Assembly (NCBI GenBank): GCA_028554795.2
Contig: CM068838.1
Span: forward strand, 89,643,944 to 89,707,943
Source: Sinohyriopsis cumingii
Taxonomy: Eukaryota > Mollusca > Bivalvia > Unionida > Unionidae
Length of the DNA stretch: 64,000 bases
Direction: 5' to 3'
Positions 54,381 to 62,448 of the stretch are shown piece by piece (the first letter of the stretch is position 1; each line of letters opens with the position of its first letter). The notes beneath the pieces are model-generated. The model was not told the origin of the DNA, did no database searches, and was given only the letters and a program-made list of their open reading frames with translations. A program made the translations under genes and the position numbers.

Positions 54381-55085
54381 ATGGAAGGACGAAAACTAGC
54401 TTTAGTGCCTTACAAACGATGGATGGAATACCATCGGTGGCAAGAACAACGCACCCCGCATTTACCTCCCAATCCCCATTTGAGCGAGATGTCCCAGTTA
54501 CAACACGAATTGCAGTCCTTGATGGATCGCCAAGATTTGTCCGAAACAGAAAAATCGCAAAAGTACGGTCAACTCTTGCAACGACTGCAACTCTTTCACC
54601 AGAAAGCTTTAGACGAAACAGCTCTACCCACTCTGAAAGATTTTAAGACCTTGATGAAAAGTCCAGCTCCATCATCATCATTACCACCACCACTGCCATC
54701 CCCAAGGGTCACCAGAGATGCTACCCCACAAAGGCCTGAGGAAGAAGAGATGCGCGAAGTGTTTCAAACACCGTCAGCAGCTCCCATTTCGAGTAAGATT
54801 GCAGCATCCTTGTTGACCCCGTCCCCCACACCCCAACGAGAAGAAATGAAAGCTTGGGTTAAAAAGATGATGTCCACGCCTCCTTCGACAGAAGTGAAAA
54901 AGAAAGAAGGGAAACCAGAAGTGAAAAAAGAAAAGAAAACCAAAGCCATTCCATTGCCACCTCCACCTCCACCACCACTACCTTCGACTTCTACTCCCGT
55001 AGCCCATCGGACACGTAAATCCGTTTCCAAACCACCCTTTCGTCCCACCCAAAGTAGCATCACCGAAGAGTGGGTGACTTATTAA
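54381..55085 (+). CDS. Conserved Polinton protein of LVP-type, proline-rich
   Basis: 234 residues. MEGRKLALVPYKRWMEYHRW followed by a helical region LHHELQS-like with MDRQDLSETEKSQKYGQLLQ. This matches a family (M..(K)M.LVP......LD..(M)..IL....(L)S..EK...Y...LQRY) that I recall beside Polinton integrase and capsid genes; its role is not known. The second half is Pro/Ser/Lys-rich with a poly-Pro run (PLPPPPPPPLP) and a conserved-looking ITEEWVTY end. A TATA-like GATAAAAAGG is at 54327. The next gene starts 12 bases after its stop. Confidence 0.7.
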   Translation: MEGRKLALVPYKRWMEYHRWQEQRTPHLPPNPHLSEMSQLQHELQSLMDRQDLSETEKSQKYGQLLQRLQLFHQKALDETALPTLKDFKTLMKSPAPSSSLPPPLPSPRVTRDATPQRPEEEEMREVFQTPSAAPISSKIAASLLTPSPTPQREEMKAWVKKMMSTPPSTEVKKKEGKPEVKKEKKTKAIPLPPPPPPPLPSTSTPVAHRTRKSVSKPPFRPTQSSITEEWVTY

Positions 55086-55097
55086 CAAACCAACAAA

Positions 55098-56210
55098 ATG
55101 GAAAAAGTCTTAGCCAGCATTTACTACGATCCCTCGCATCCTGCAGGTTACGCAGGAGTTCAAAAATTGTATCGTGCTGCCAAAACGCGACTGAAAAGTC
55201 TCCGTTTACCTCAAGTGCAACGATGGTTACAAGAACAAGCTACCTACACTTTACACAAACCCATTCGACGCAAGTTTGCCAGAAGTCGCACCCGAGTGGA
55301 AGGCATCGATCATCAATGGCAAGCCGATTTAGCCGATGTCTCTCATTTGGCCAGCTACAATCGTGGTTACAAATATTTGTTTTGTGTCATCGACGTCTTT
55401 TCCAAATTTGCCTGGGTCGTGCCCTTGACTTCCAAATCGAGCAGCGAGTTAGTGCGAGCCCTGCAACGGGTGTTGAAACAAAGCGGTCGTCACCCTCTTC
55501 GATGGCAAACGGACAAAGGCACCGAATTTCTGAACCAAGCTTTCCAAAAAGAATTAAAGAAACGTGACATTCATTTTTTTACCACCGAGAATCCCGAAAC
55601 CAAAGCCAGCATCGTGGAACGTTTTCAACGCACTTTGAAAGAACGCATGTGGAAATATTTTACGCATCACCACACTCTGAAGTACATCGACATCTTACCG
55701 CACCTGGTGCAAGCGTACAACCAATCTTACCATCGAAGCATCGGACGTGCCCCGCAAGACGTGACTCCCGACAACGAAGTGCTGGTGTTTGAGCGTCTGT
55801 TTGGTACGTCCCCGACGAGGGCTGTCCCCAAGAAAAGTGGAGAGTTGGCCGTAGGAGATTGGGTGCGCATTGGCAAAACCAAACGCACTTTCGACAAAGG
55901 TTACTTACCTAACTGGACGACCGAATTGTTTCGCGTCACTGGACGAGTGCATGGCCGTCATCCTGCCGTCTATAAATTGGAAGACATGAACGGAGAAGTA
56001 CTCAAAGGAACGTTTTATTTGCCCGAGTTACAACGTGTCACCAAAAAAGAAGACGACGTGTACGACATCGAAAGCATTCTCGAACGCAGAACCCGTAAAG
56101 TGGGCAAACGACGTGTCAAAGAAGTCAAAGTACGTTGGAAAGGATATCCACCCAGTTTCGATTCTTGGATCGACGCTTCGCAAGTCATCGACTATAAAAG
56201 GAAGAAGTGA
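55098..56210 (+). CDS. int: rve-family (retroviral-like) integrase with C-terminal chromodomain
   Basis: Inserts the element. 370 residues. N-terminal Polinton helix region (YYDPSHPAGYAGVQKLYRAA, RRWLQEQ-like, YTLHKPIRR), RNase H-like core with the triad D (WQADLADVSHL, about residue 76), D (RWQTDKGTEF, about 138) and E (SIVERFQRTLK, about 173), then a beta-barrel and a chromodomain at about residues 315-365 (DDVYDIESILERR, VKVRWKGYPPSFDSWI). All catalytic residues are present. The chromodomain could steer insertion to methylated histone H3 chromatin, which fits the landing site inside a dead Polinton (inference). No TATA box was seen. Confidence 0.96.
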   Translation: MEKVLASIYYDPSHPAGYAGVQKLYRAAKTRLKSLRLPQVQRWLQEQATYTLHKPIRRKFARSRTRVEGIDHQWQADLADVSHLASYNRGYKYLFCVIDVFSKFAWVVPLTSKSSSELVRALQRVLKQSGRHPLRWQTDKGTEFLNQAFQKELKKRDIHFFTTENPETKASIVERFQRTLKERMWKYFTHHHTLKYIDILPHLVQAYNQSYHRSIGRAPQDVTPDNEVLVFERLFGTSPTRAVPKKSGELAVGDWVRIGKTKRTFDKGYLPNWTTELFRVTGRVHGRHPAVYKLEDMNGEVLKGTFYLPELQRVTKKEDDVYDIESILERRTRKVGKRRVKEVKVRWKGYPPSFDSWIDASQVIDYKRKK

Positions 56211-56215
56211 CCAGC

Positions 56216-56626
56216 ATGCCCTTTCACACAGCAGACGCAGCTACGTCGACCACTCCTTCTTCCCCTAGTTCTTCTGTGCAAGATTTACAAAAACAACCCT
56301 TGTGGGTGTGGTGTGGAGAACGTGTGCCTAAAACGCAAATCGTCTTTTTCTGCCAAATCTTCGTGGTGTATTGTGTCATCGGGGCAGCCATCGCCAATTT
56401 GAGTTTGCAACAAGGAGACAAACAATTGTGGACCATTTTATTGAGCAGTTGCATCGGTTACCTGCTTCCTAATCCCTCCCTGAAATTCTCCTCGAACGGG
56501 AACCTTGTGTCCAGTGCCAGTGTCAGTCACCAGTCCAACCACAATCAGAACCCCATTTTGGGCGGAGACACGCCTCTGACGTCCAGTAATATCCCCTCGG
56601 ACAGCCACAGAACTCTGGAATTATGA
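56216..56626 (+). CDS. Two-helix Polinton membrane protein
   Basis: 136 residues from the ATG at 56216. Ser/Thr-rich N-terminus, then VPKTQIVFFCQIFVVYCVIG with a first membrane helix, and LWTILLSSCIGYLLPNPSLK as a second. The VPK.QI.FF.Q...(I/V)Y.V and LW..LLSS.(I/L)GYLLPNP blocks are strongly conserved in a membrane protein I recall next to the penton-like gene in many Polintons. TATAAAAG at 56193 is close (about 16 bases before the ATG). Its stop overlaps the next ATG by four bases (ATGA). Function unknown; an inner-membrane or fusion role is possible. Confidence 0.8.
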   Translation: MPFHTADAATSTTPSSPSSSVQDLQKQPLWVWCGERVPKTQIVFFCQIFVVYCVIGAAIANLSLQQGDKQLWTILLSSCIGYLLPNPSLKFSSNGNLVSSASVSHQSNHNQNPILGGDTPLTSSNIPSDSHRTLEL

Positions 56627-57561
56627 GTCACCAAAACCAATTTTACTTAACCTTACCCAGTGACAGTTCCATGGAGGTGTTTCCCAACAACACGTTGTGC
56701 TGTTACACGGCCAAATTACCTCAAGCCATCCCCTTAGATCACGAAGCCCATTGGGAAGTGGCTTTGGTAGAAATGATTCACCCGACCCAAGTCCACAATG
56801 TCATTGCCAATCAAAATTTTTTTACGGTGCAAGTTCATGACGAGCAAGTGCAACAGTGGATGGATACCCATAGCAAATATCCCCATAAAAAACCTAATAA
56901 AGAAAATCCAAAGTGGACCGACTATCAGTTGTTCATTCCCCCAGGTTATTATTTTAGTGGTCAACATTTGGTCAACACCATAGCCACCAGGTTTAATGGT
57001 GTGTTTCTGAAAGCTTTGGAAAGTACCAAAAAAAGTGTCACCCTAGAGTACCACAAAACAGCTCGTCGCTTCCTGATGAAATTTCCTGAGGGGTCTAAAA
57101 TAATATCTTTCTTATTTTGTCCTGAATTGTTTGACATGTTGGGCGGTGACATGGAGATGAGGAAGAAAGTAGAAAAAGAAAAAGGCGAATTACTAGTCAT
57201 TTCTGACAACGAGAATTTTGCCAAGTATTTTCGTTTCCCGGTAGAACTGAACCAAGGACTGAATTTGATGTTTGTGTACTCCGATGTGGTGGAGTACAAT
57301 GTGGTGGGACACACCTCCGTGCCGTTACTGCGTGTCATTCCTTTCAAAGTCGATTCTGCCGCAAACGCTGACGAGGAAGGTGGAAACACTTACCACGTTC
57401 ACCGCGAATTTGTCCATCCTCACTATTTACCGGTCAGCAAGTCGTATTTGGACACGGTCAACATTACTATAAAAGGAGATTTGGGACAAAATATTCCATT
57501 CACCAAAGGAAAAGTCACGGTGAAACTCCATTTTCGAAAACGGTTCTCTCACGACTCGTAA
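56623..57561 (+). CDS. Minor capsid protein (penton-like, single jelly-roll)
   Basis: Forms capsid vertices. 312 residues. Starts MSHQNQFYLTLPSDSSMEVF, then PNNTLCCYTAKLPQAIPL and HWEVALVEMIHP, the typical start of the Polinton/adintovirus penton-like family (FY.TLPS.SS...FP.NTL..F...L...I.L....WEV.L.E). The middle has IPPGYYFSGQHLVNTI; the end has IPFTKGKVTVKLHFRKR. It is intact. It overlaps the membrane-protein stop by four bases and comes seven bases before the pVI-like gene. Confidence 0.93.
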   Translation: MSHQNQFYLTLPSDSSMEVFPNNTLCCYTAKLPQAIPLDHEAHWEVALVEMIHPTQVHNVIANQNFFTVQVHDEQVQQWMDTHSKYPHKKPNKENPKWTDYQLFIPPGYYFSGQHLVNTIATRFNGVFLKALESTKKSVTLEYHKTARRFLMKFPEGSKIISFLFCPELFDMLGGDMEMRKKVEKEKGELLVISDNENFAKYFRFPVELNQGLNLMFVYSDVVEYNVVGHTSVPLLRVIPFKVDSAANADEEGGNTYHVHREFVHPHYLPVSKSYLDTVNITIKGDLGQNIPFTKGKVTVKLHFRKRFSHDS

Positions 57562-57568
57562 GTAAGTC

Positions 57569-57985
57569 ATGTATCCAGTGTACCAAGGGGTGGCACGACA
57601 GCGAGGACACGGTTTAGGAGACATGTTAAAATCGGCCTTTCGTTCGGTGGCCCCGGTGTTGAAACCGATGGTGACACGCGGATTGCACGCCTTGAAAGAT
57701 GCGGCACTGACGCAAGGCAAAGAATTTCTCCAAAATGTCATCATCGACAAACAAAACCCTAAAGAAGCCTTCATGAGGGCTGGTAAAAATGTCTTGCTAC
57801 AAACGGGCAAAGACATTTTAGGCCGACGAGACACACCTATAAATGCCCTGCACGCTACCGAGTCAGGCATTCAGCAAGGACAAGGCAGAAAGAGACGACG
57901 AAGAAAATACCCTTTCACCAGACTTCAAGCGAGAAAGGCCAAGAAAAGAAGAACGGTTCGAGACTTAGACGTTTTCGATTATTGA
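57569..57985 (+). CDS. pVI-like minor capsid protein
   Basis: 138 residues. MYPVYQGVARQRGHGLGDML, then an amphipathic helix (KSAFRSVAPVLKPMV) and a long Ala/Lys-rich helix; the C-terminus is very basic (GRKRRRRKYPF, KAKKRRT). The G.GLGD-(M/L)-(L/F) start is the signature of adenovirus pVI-type endosome-lytic proteins in Polintons. TATAAAAGG at 57468 lies inside the previous gene, with no ATG between its expected start site and 57569. It is probably cleaved by the element's protease (LxGG-like or GxGx sites not clearly seen). Confidence 0.85.
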   Translation: MYPVYQGVARQRGHGLGDMLKSAFRSVAPVLKPMVTRGLHALKDAALTQGKEFLQNVIIDKQNPKEAFMRAGKNVLLQTGKDILGRRDTPINALHATESGIQQGQGRKRRRRKYPFTRLQARKAKKRRTVRDLDVFDY

Positions 57986-58001
57986 AACACAGCAACAAAA
58001 A

Positions 58002-59334
58002 ATGATGCACCGAGAGTCTTGCGCCTGTTCCAAGACGGAACTGGATCTGTTTGCCATGCCCCCCACGATGATGACCATGCAAGAATCCCAATGGGTGGAA
58101 TTTCACCCCGTCTCCTCACTGACCGATTCCGCTCCCATCGAGTTTGAAATCAAAGGACAGCCCGAAGATTACATCGATCTGAATAGCAGTTACCTATACT
58201 TGAAAGTAAAAGTAATCGAACCACCCAACGCTAACCTAGACGCTGATGAAGCAGTAGCTCCCGTCAATAATTTCATGCATTCTTTGTTTAGCGAAGTTGA
58301 CTTGTACTTGAATAACAAACTGGTCAGCAGCAACATGGATACTTACCCTTATCGAGCGTACCTGGAAAATCTCTTGACGTACGGAAAAGAAGCCAAGAAC
58401 ACTCATCTGGATGCTTGCGTGGTATGGAAACCTGACCAAGCGACTAAGTTCAGCAGAATTACACTTGCTGGGGGGGGGGGGGGATAATCCAAATACAACG
58501 GGATTTGTAGAACGACGAAAGAAAATTGCTGAAAGTCGTAGTTTAGAACTAATGGATCGCTTGCATTTGGACATGTGGTTGCAAGAAAAGTATTTGCTGA
58601 ACGGGGTGGATGTCCGCCTGAGACTGAATCGCAGCAGTGCCGCTTTCCATTTGATGGCTGCAGAAAATTCCACTTACAAAACCATCATCCAAGAAGCCAG
58701 ACTTTACGTGCGTCGCGTAGAAGTGTTGCCTAAAGTAGGTAACGACATCAGTCAGACGTTGAGCAGAACGACCGCCAAGTACCCGATCCGACGCGTAGAA
58801 GTGAAAACCTTCACCATTCCTGCTGGACAGCGATCCATGATCGAAGATCATCTGTTCCAAGGACAGTTACCCAAACGTTTGATTGTTGGTATCGTCAAGA
58901 ATTCAGCCTTCAACGGAGCCTACCACGAAAATCCTTTTGAGTTTCAACATTACAAAGTGTCCAAGATTGAAGTCAGTCGCGACGGAAAGACCTTGTGTAC
59001 CCGGCCTTTCGAGCCTAAATTTGAGCCCGAGAAGAATTACTTGAGATCGTACTTGTCCCTGTACGAAGCCACGGGACAGTTAGGAACCAACACCAGTCAC
59101 GGTATTACGTACGAGGATTATGCAGGAGGCTATGCTTTGTGGGCTTTTGATTTCACTCCAGACCAAGGCAGCGACGAGGGACATTTCCACCCTATAAAAT
59201 CTGGCCAGATTCGTGTGGAAATTCAGTTTGCGAGTCCACTACCCGCAGAAAACACGGTGAACGTCATCCTGTATGCAGAATTCGATAATACGATAGAAAT
59301 CAACAGTTTGAGAGAAGTCATTCTAGATTACTAG
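58002..59334 (+). pseudogene. Major capsid protein (hexon-like, double jelly-roll), frame change in a G-run
   Basis: Builds the capsid faces. The first frame (58002-58487) has LDLFAMPPTMMTMQESQWVE, PEDYIDLNSSYLYLKVKV, APVNNFMHSLFSEVDLYLN and YPYRAYLENLLTYGKEA, all canonical for the N-terminal jelly-roll. The second frame (open to 59334) carries VDVRLRLNRSSAAFHLM, RRVEVLPKVGNDIS, LFQGQLPKRLIVGIV, LSLYEATGQLGTN and the C-terminal VNVILYAEFDNTIEI. The switch between the two frames, which differ by one base, lies in a run of 14 G (58470-58483). All domains are present on both sides, so the break is recent or a sequencing artefact. TATAAAT at 57838 lies in the pVI-like gene. Confidence 0.9.
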
Positions 59335-59339
59335 AAACC

Positions 59340-59822
59340 ATGGAAGACTGTTATCCCTCTTTACCTAGTGGAGAAACTTTGGACATGAAATGTGAGGAGA
59401 CTGTGGAAGAAGAAGTGATCGTAATGAAATCGAGATGGCCAGAACAAGAAGCCCATTTAGTCTCCTGTTTTGCCAAACACTTGGTCGACAAAATGACGGA
59501 ATTGATCAAGAAAAATTGCTATGGATGTCAAAACGATCATCCCAGTCAAATTCAACACGATAAATGCCTAATGTTAAGTCAAGAAGAAAAATTGGACGAG
59601 TATCTGGACGAAGCTTGGAGTCTCATCTCGAACAAAGACGTGTTGCACCAGTGGTATAAAGACTTGCGTGAACATTCTTGTCCACCATTAACCACTCAAG
59701 AGATCCATCGTATCGAAGCTCTCCTGAATCAGAGTGACGAAACAGAACGAATAACCGTTTATTCGTCAGACATTTTCAAGCAAAAAGTCAGAATCGAATT
59801 GACAACTTATTATTACCTGTGA
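59340..59822 (+). CDS. Conserved Polinton protein (CYGC motif)
   Basis: 160 residues. Acidic N-terminus (MEDCYPSLPSGETLDMKCEE), then a helical domain with KKNCYGCQNDHPSQIQHDKC, which probably binds zinc, and LSQEEKLDEYLDEAWSL. I recall CYGC.....SQ..H.CL as a recurring motif in Polinton-linked proteins of unknown function. It sits six bases after the capsid gene, and its TATA (TATAAAA, 59193-59199) is inside the capsid gene. An upstream ATG near 59272 may lower translation. Confidence 0.7.
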   Translation: MEDCYPSLPSGETLDMKCEETVEEEVIVMKSRWPEQEAHLVSCFAKHLVDKMTELIKKNCYGCQNDHPSQIQHDKCLMLSQEEKLDEYLDEAWSLISNKDVLHQWYKDLREHSCPPLTTQEIHRIEALLNQSDETERITVYSSDIFKQKVRIELTTYYYL

Positions 59823-59849
59823 AGAAAAAAAAAACACACACACAAATCA

Positions 59850-60410
59850 ATGGATACCTGGGAACTTTATTACCTTTTGAACCACAGTTCGTATACGGCT
59901 TCTTGGAATCCTGTCGTCTGTGCTAAAGATGAACTCCCTCATCGCAAACCTAAAGACCATCAAGCTTACGTGATCAACACGGACGACAGTCATCTCCCAG
60001 GAACCCACTGGGTAGCCGTCTACTTTCCTCAAGAAGGATGTGTGGAATATTTCGATTCGTACGGATTGCCCCCTTTGGAAGACGATATCATCGACTTTAT
60101 GAGAAGAAATGCTCAAACCACCCGATTCAATAACGTGAAATTACAAGGCACAGATTCTTTGGTGTGTGGACAGTACTGTGTGTATTTTCTGCATCATCGC
60201 AGCCTGGGCTATTCCTTAGAACATTTAGTGACTCATTTTGATCCTCGTTCTTCTGCTAGAAACGATGTGAAAGTAGATAGATGGTTTTGTGACCATTATG
60301 CTTATCTTTTGTCTCAAGCTAGGAAACGTAGTGTCCATCAATGGCCTAATGATTTCCAACAGTGGAAATCACAGTTTCATTCACAACGTTGTCAGCCTTG
60401 TTCAAAGTAG
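59850..60410 (+). CDS. Adenain-like maturation protease (C5/Ulp1 fold)
   Basis: Cleaves capsid and core precursors. 186 residues. His in LPGTHWVAVYF (H53), acidic partner in CVEYFDSYGLPPLEDD (about residue 70), and Cys in SLVCGQYCVYFLHH (C106), with spacing close to adenovirus adenain (H54, E71, C122). The C-terminus adds basic, aromatic sequence (WPNDFQQWKSQF). Intact. TATAAA at 59655 lies inside the CYGC gene, with no ATG between its expected start site and 59850. Poly(A) signal AATAAA at 60514. Confidence 0.93.
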   Translation: MDTWELYYLLNHSSYTASWNPVVCAKDELPHRKPKDHQAYVINTDDSHLPGTHWVAVYFPQEGCVEYFDSYGLPPLEDDIIDFMRRNAQTTRFNNVKLQGTDSLVCGQYCVYFLHHRSLGYSLEHLVTHFDPRSSARNDVKVDRWFCDHYAYLLSQARKRSVHQWPNDFQQWKSQFHSQRCQPCSK

Positions 60411-60513
60411 ATTGTCTATTGAGATTTGAAAAAAATTGTTTGATGTTATAGTGTTGGATTATTGTTAAAAAATGTTAGAAATGTTGTTGTTGTTTAGTGT
60501 TAAGTGATTTTTG

Positions 60514-60519
60514 AATAAA
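60514..60519 (+). terminator. Poly(A) signal AATAAA after the protease gene
   Basis: TTGAATAAAAAATG followed by a TGTTGTGTTTTG GU-rich stretch, a normal poly(A) arrangement, about 100 bases after the protease stop. It contrasts with the stem-loop ends of the next three genes. Confidence 0.7.
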
Positions 60520-60645
60520 AAATGTTGTGTTTTGAAAAAATGTCTTTGTCTTTTGTTTAGCTAGAAGAATGTTGGATTGATGCTCTTTGATTTCTTACTA
60601 TCCCTCTCATGACACTCACTAAACGTTGCGGCTCGAAAACCGTGT

Positions 60646-60684
60646 GGGGATGTTTTCCTTCACGTCCGCGCTTTGACTTTAAGA
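60646..60684 (+). promoter_or_regulatory. Terminal-gene promoter module, copy 1
   Basis: GGGGATGTTTTCC then TTCACGTCCGCGCTTT (60646-60674) followed by a weak TATA-like TTTAAGAA (60677-60684). ATG of the next gene is at 60738. The same module recurs at 61523, 62293 (partial) and 62362. Confidence 0.75.
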
Positions 60685-60737
60685 ACCGGGGTTGTTTCCA
60701 GTCTAACCATCCACTGTCGACTCATCCTCCTACGAAG

Positions 60738-61100
60738 ATGTGTTCCAAACTAGCTAAGCTCAACGAAGCCTACGTGAATTTGCATAGGGTCAGACACAGT
60801 CTGATACCGAAGCCAGAAGAAATAGAGAATGTGAGAATGTTAAAAATCACTGAAGACCTGATAGAAGAGCTCTTCAGAGAAGAAATGAACAGGGAAAAAG
60901 AAGAATGGACAGAGAAGTACAGACTTCAGAGACAGCAGCAACAGCAGCAGCAACAGCAGCAGCAGCAGCAGCAACCTGAAGCTGACAGAGGCTTTGTCGA
61001 TTGTCGTATCGACACCAAAGAGTTCTTCTTCTCTTTCCGAAGAAGCAGACCTATCGCCAGAAAGTCTATCCTCAGAGGACATCGCATTCTTAGAAACTAA
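60738..61100 (+). CDS. Coiled-coil/polyQ protein with histone-type 3' end (right terminal gene 1)
   Basis: 120 residues from the ATG at 60738 (AAGATG, A at -3); the longer frame from 60609 would start upstream of the promoter module. MCSKLAKLNEAYVNLHRVRH starts a helical region; LIEELFREEMNREKEEW leads into a Gln run encoded by CAG/CAA (about 60941-60974). The C-terminus is Arg-rich (RRSRPIARKSILRGHRILRN). No family recognised. The stem-loop at 61129-61144 follows the stop by about 30 bases. Confidence 0.75.
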   Translation: MCSKLAKLNEAYVNLHRVRHSLIPKPEEIENVRMLKITEDLIEELFREEMNREKEEWTEKYRLQRQQQQQQQQQQQQQQPEADRGFVDCRIDTKEFFFSFRRSRPIARKSILRGHRILRN

Positions 61101-61128
61101 AAAAGAATGCCATAGCAAACAAAAAAAC

Positions 61129-61144
61129 AGCCCTTTTCAGGGCT
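61129..61144 (+). promoter_or_regulatory. Histone-type 3' stem-loop after right terminal gene 1
   Basis: AAAAAAAC, AGCCCTTTTCAGGGCT (6-bp stem, TTTC loop), ACCCA, then CTCTAGAAAAGAAAT about 6-20 bases further. The first pair is A-T instead of G-C; the second pair, which SLBP needs, is still G-C. A backup AATAAA is at 61209-61214. Confidence 0.85.
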
Positions 61145-61214
61145 ACCCAATACTCTAGAAAAGAAATAACCATCAATTTGCCAATGTGTATAGGTAGAGT
61201 AGTGTGAAAATAAA

Positions 61215-61520
61215 CACTAACTCTTTTTCAAAAAATGTGAGGGTATGTGTTTGTGTATAGGATTGTGTGTTTGTGTGTTTGTAAGTGATAAAGTAGGTTG
61301 GTGTGGATAGTAGATTAAAATTATGTCTTTTTGGTGTTTGAGGTGTATATTTGGGGTTAGATTGGATTGCTTTGCTTATGTGGATAGTCTATTGAAGTGA
61401 TTTATAAAAAATTTTACAATAGTGATGGGTAGCATAAAAAAGTGAGTGAGTGTTTCTTTTAGGTCCGCGCGTTGTTGTTGTTTCTTGGTCATGATCTAGG
61501 CAAGATGAATTTTATGTTTT
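61215..61520. other. TG-rich intergenic spacer, upstream part of the module at 61523
   Basis: GTGTTTGTGTG-rich sequence similar to 62110-62290. Its end (GTCCGCGCG near 61463, TCATGATCTAGG near 61489) is shared with 62311-62345, so the promoter repeat is about 100 bases long. Confidence 0.6.
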
Positions 61521-61522
61521 TA

Positions 61523-61560
61523 GGGGATGTTTTCCTTCACGTCCGCGCTTTCAGTATAAA
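61523..61560 (+). promoter_or_regulatory. Terminal-gene promoter module, copy 2
   Basis: GGGGATGTTTTCC/TTCACGTCCGCGCTTT at 61523-61551, then TATAAA at 61555-61560. The upstream AAGATGAATTTTATGTTTTT is also shared with copy 4. Confidence 0.85.
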
Positions 61561-61613
61561 TTGAAACTCGTTCGGCAGTCCAGCTACCCTTGTTGATTGA
61601 TCAACACCAAAAA

Positions 61614-61982
61614 ATGAACACGAGACTGGAGAAACTGTTGGAACTTCATGTGCATCTGGAATATGCCAGGCGCATATTAAATGAACTGGCCGCGGAAGCC
61701 ATTGTCGAGGAGGGAAGGATAAGAGAGGAGGAAAGAAGAAACAAAGAAGAGGAGGAGAGAAGATATAAAGAAGAAGAGGAAAGAAGATACAAAGAGGAGG
61801 AGAGAAGATACAAAGAAGAGGAGGAGGAAAAGGAGAGAAGAAAAAATTTCAGAATCCCAGAGAGCGGAAATTGGGATTCTGAAGCGACATATCCTGCCTC
61901 TGCTCTCTCCCCCCAAAAGGTAAAAAGTAACTGGGGGATAAGATGTGTATGTGGCGCCAGGCCTGGAAGGTGCCACCATTAA
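61614..61982 (+). CDS. Glu/Lys-repeat coiled-coil protein with histone-type 3' end (right terminal gene 2)
   Basis: 122 residues from the ATG at 61614 (AAAATG); TATA at 61555. MNTRLEKLLELHVHLEYARR and INELAAEAIVEEG-like helix, then tandem EEERRYKEEEE repeats, and a tail with SGNWDSEATYPASAL and Cys/Arg pairs (CVCGARPGRCHH). No family recognised. Same plan as the next gene: 40-residue helical head, then charged repeats. The stem-loop at 62012-62027 follows the stop by about 30 bases. Confidence 0.72.
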   Translation: MNTRLEKLLELHVHLEYARRILNELAAEAIVEEGRIREEERRNKEEEERRYKEEEERRYKEEERRYKEEEEEKERRKNFRIPESGNWDSEATYPASALSPQKVKSNWGIRCVCGARPGRCHH

Positions 61983-62011
61983 CCAGGTGTCCATGAAGTT
62001 CCAAACAAAAC

Positions 62012-62027
62012 AGCCCTTTTCAGGGCT
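62012..62027 (+). promoter_or_regulatory. Histone-type 3' stem-loop after right terminal gene 2
   Basis: CAAAAC, AGCCCTTTTCAGGGCT, ACCCA, then CTCTAGAAAAGAAAT (62036-62050). Nearly identical to the copy at 61129, including about 40 bases on each side. Confidence 0.85.
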
Positions 62028-62292
62028 ACCCAATACTCTAGAAAAGAAATAACGATCGATTTGCCAATGTGTGTAGGTAGAGTAGTGTGAATATAAACAC
62101 TAACTCTTTATTAATAGTGGAAGTGTATGTGTTTGTGTGTTTGTGTTTGTAAATGTTGAAGTAAGTTTGTGTGTTTGTGTTTGTAAATGCTGAAGTAAGT
62201 TTGTGCGAATAGTAGATTATGGGTTTATTTATTGATTCTTAGCGTATGTAGAGAGTATAGTTGTGGTTATATTATATGAAATGAGAAAGTAG

Positions 62293-62401
62293 GGGGATGT
62301 TTTCCTTCACGTACGCGCGATGTTAGGTCATGATCTAGGTAAGATGAATTTTATGTTTTTAGGGGATGTTTTCCTTCACGTCCGCGCTTTCACTATAAGA
62401 A
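62293..62401 (+). promoter_or_regulatory. Terminal-gene promoter module, copies 3 and 4
   Basis: A partial copy (GGGGATGTTTTCC with TTCACGTACGCGCG, 62293-62320) is followed by a TCATGATCTAGG spacer and a full copy at 62362-62390, then TATAAGAA (62394-62401). Confidence 0.8.
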
Positions 62402-62448
62402 CCCACAGTGTTCGTTGTTCAAACCATTCTGCAAAGAATAAAAAGAAG

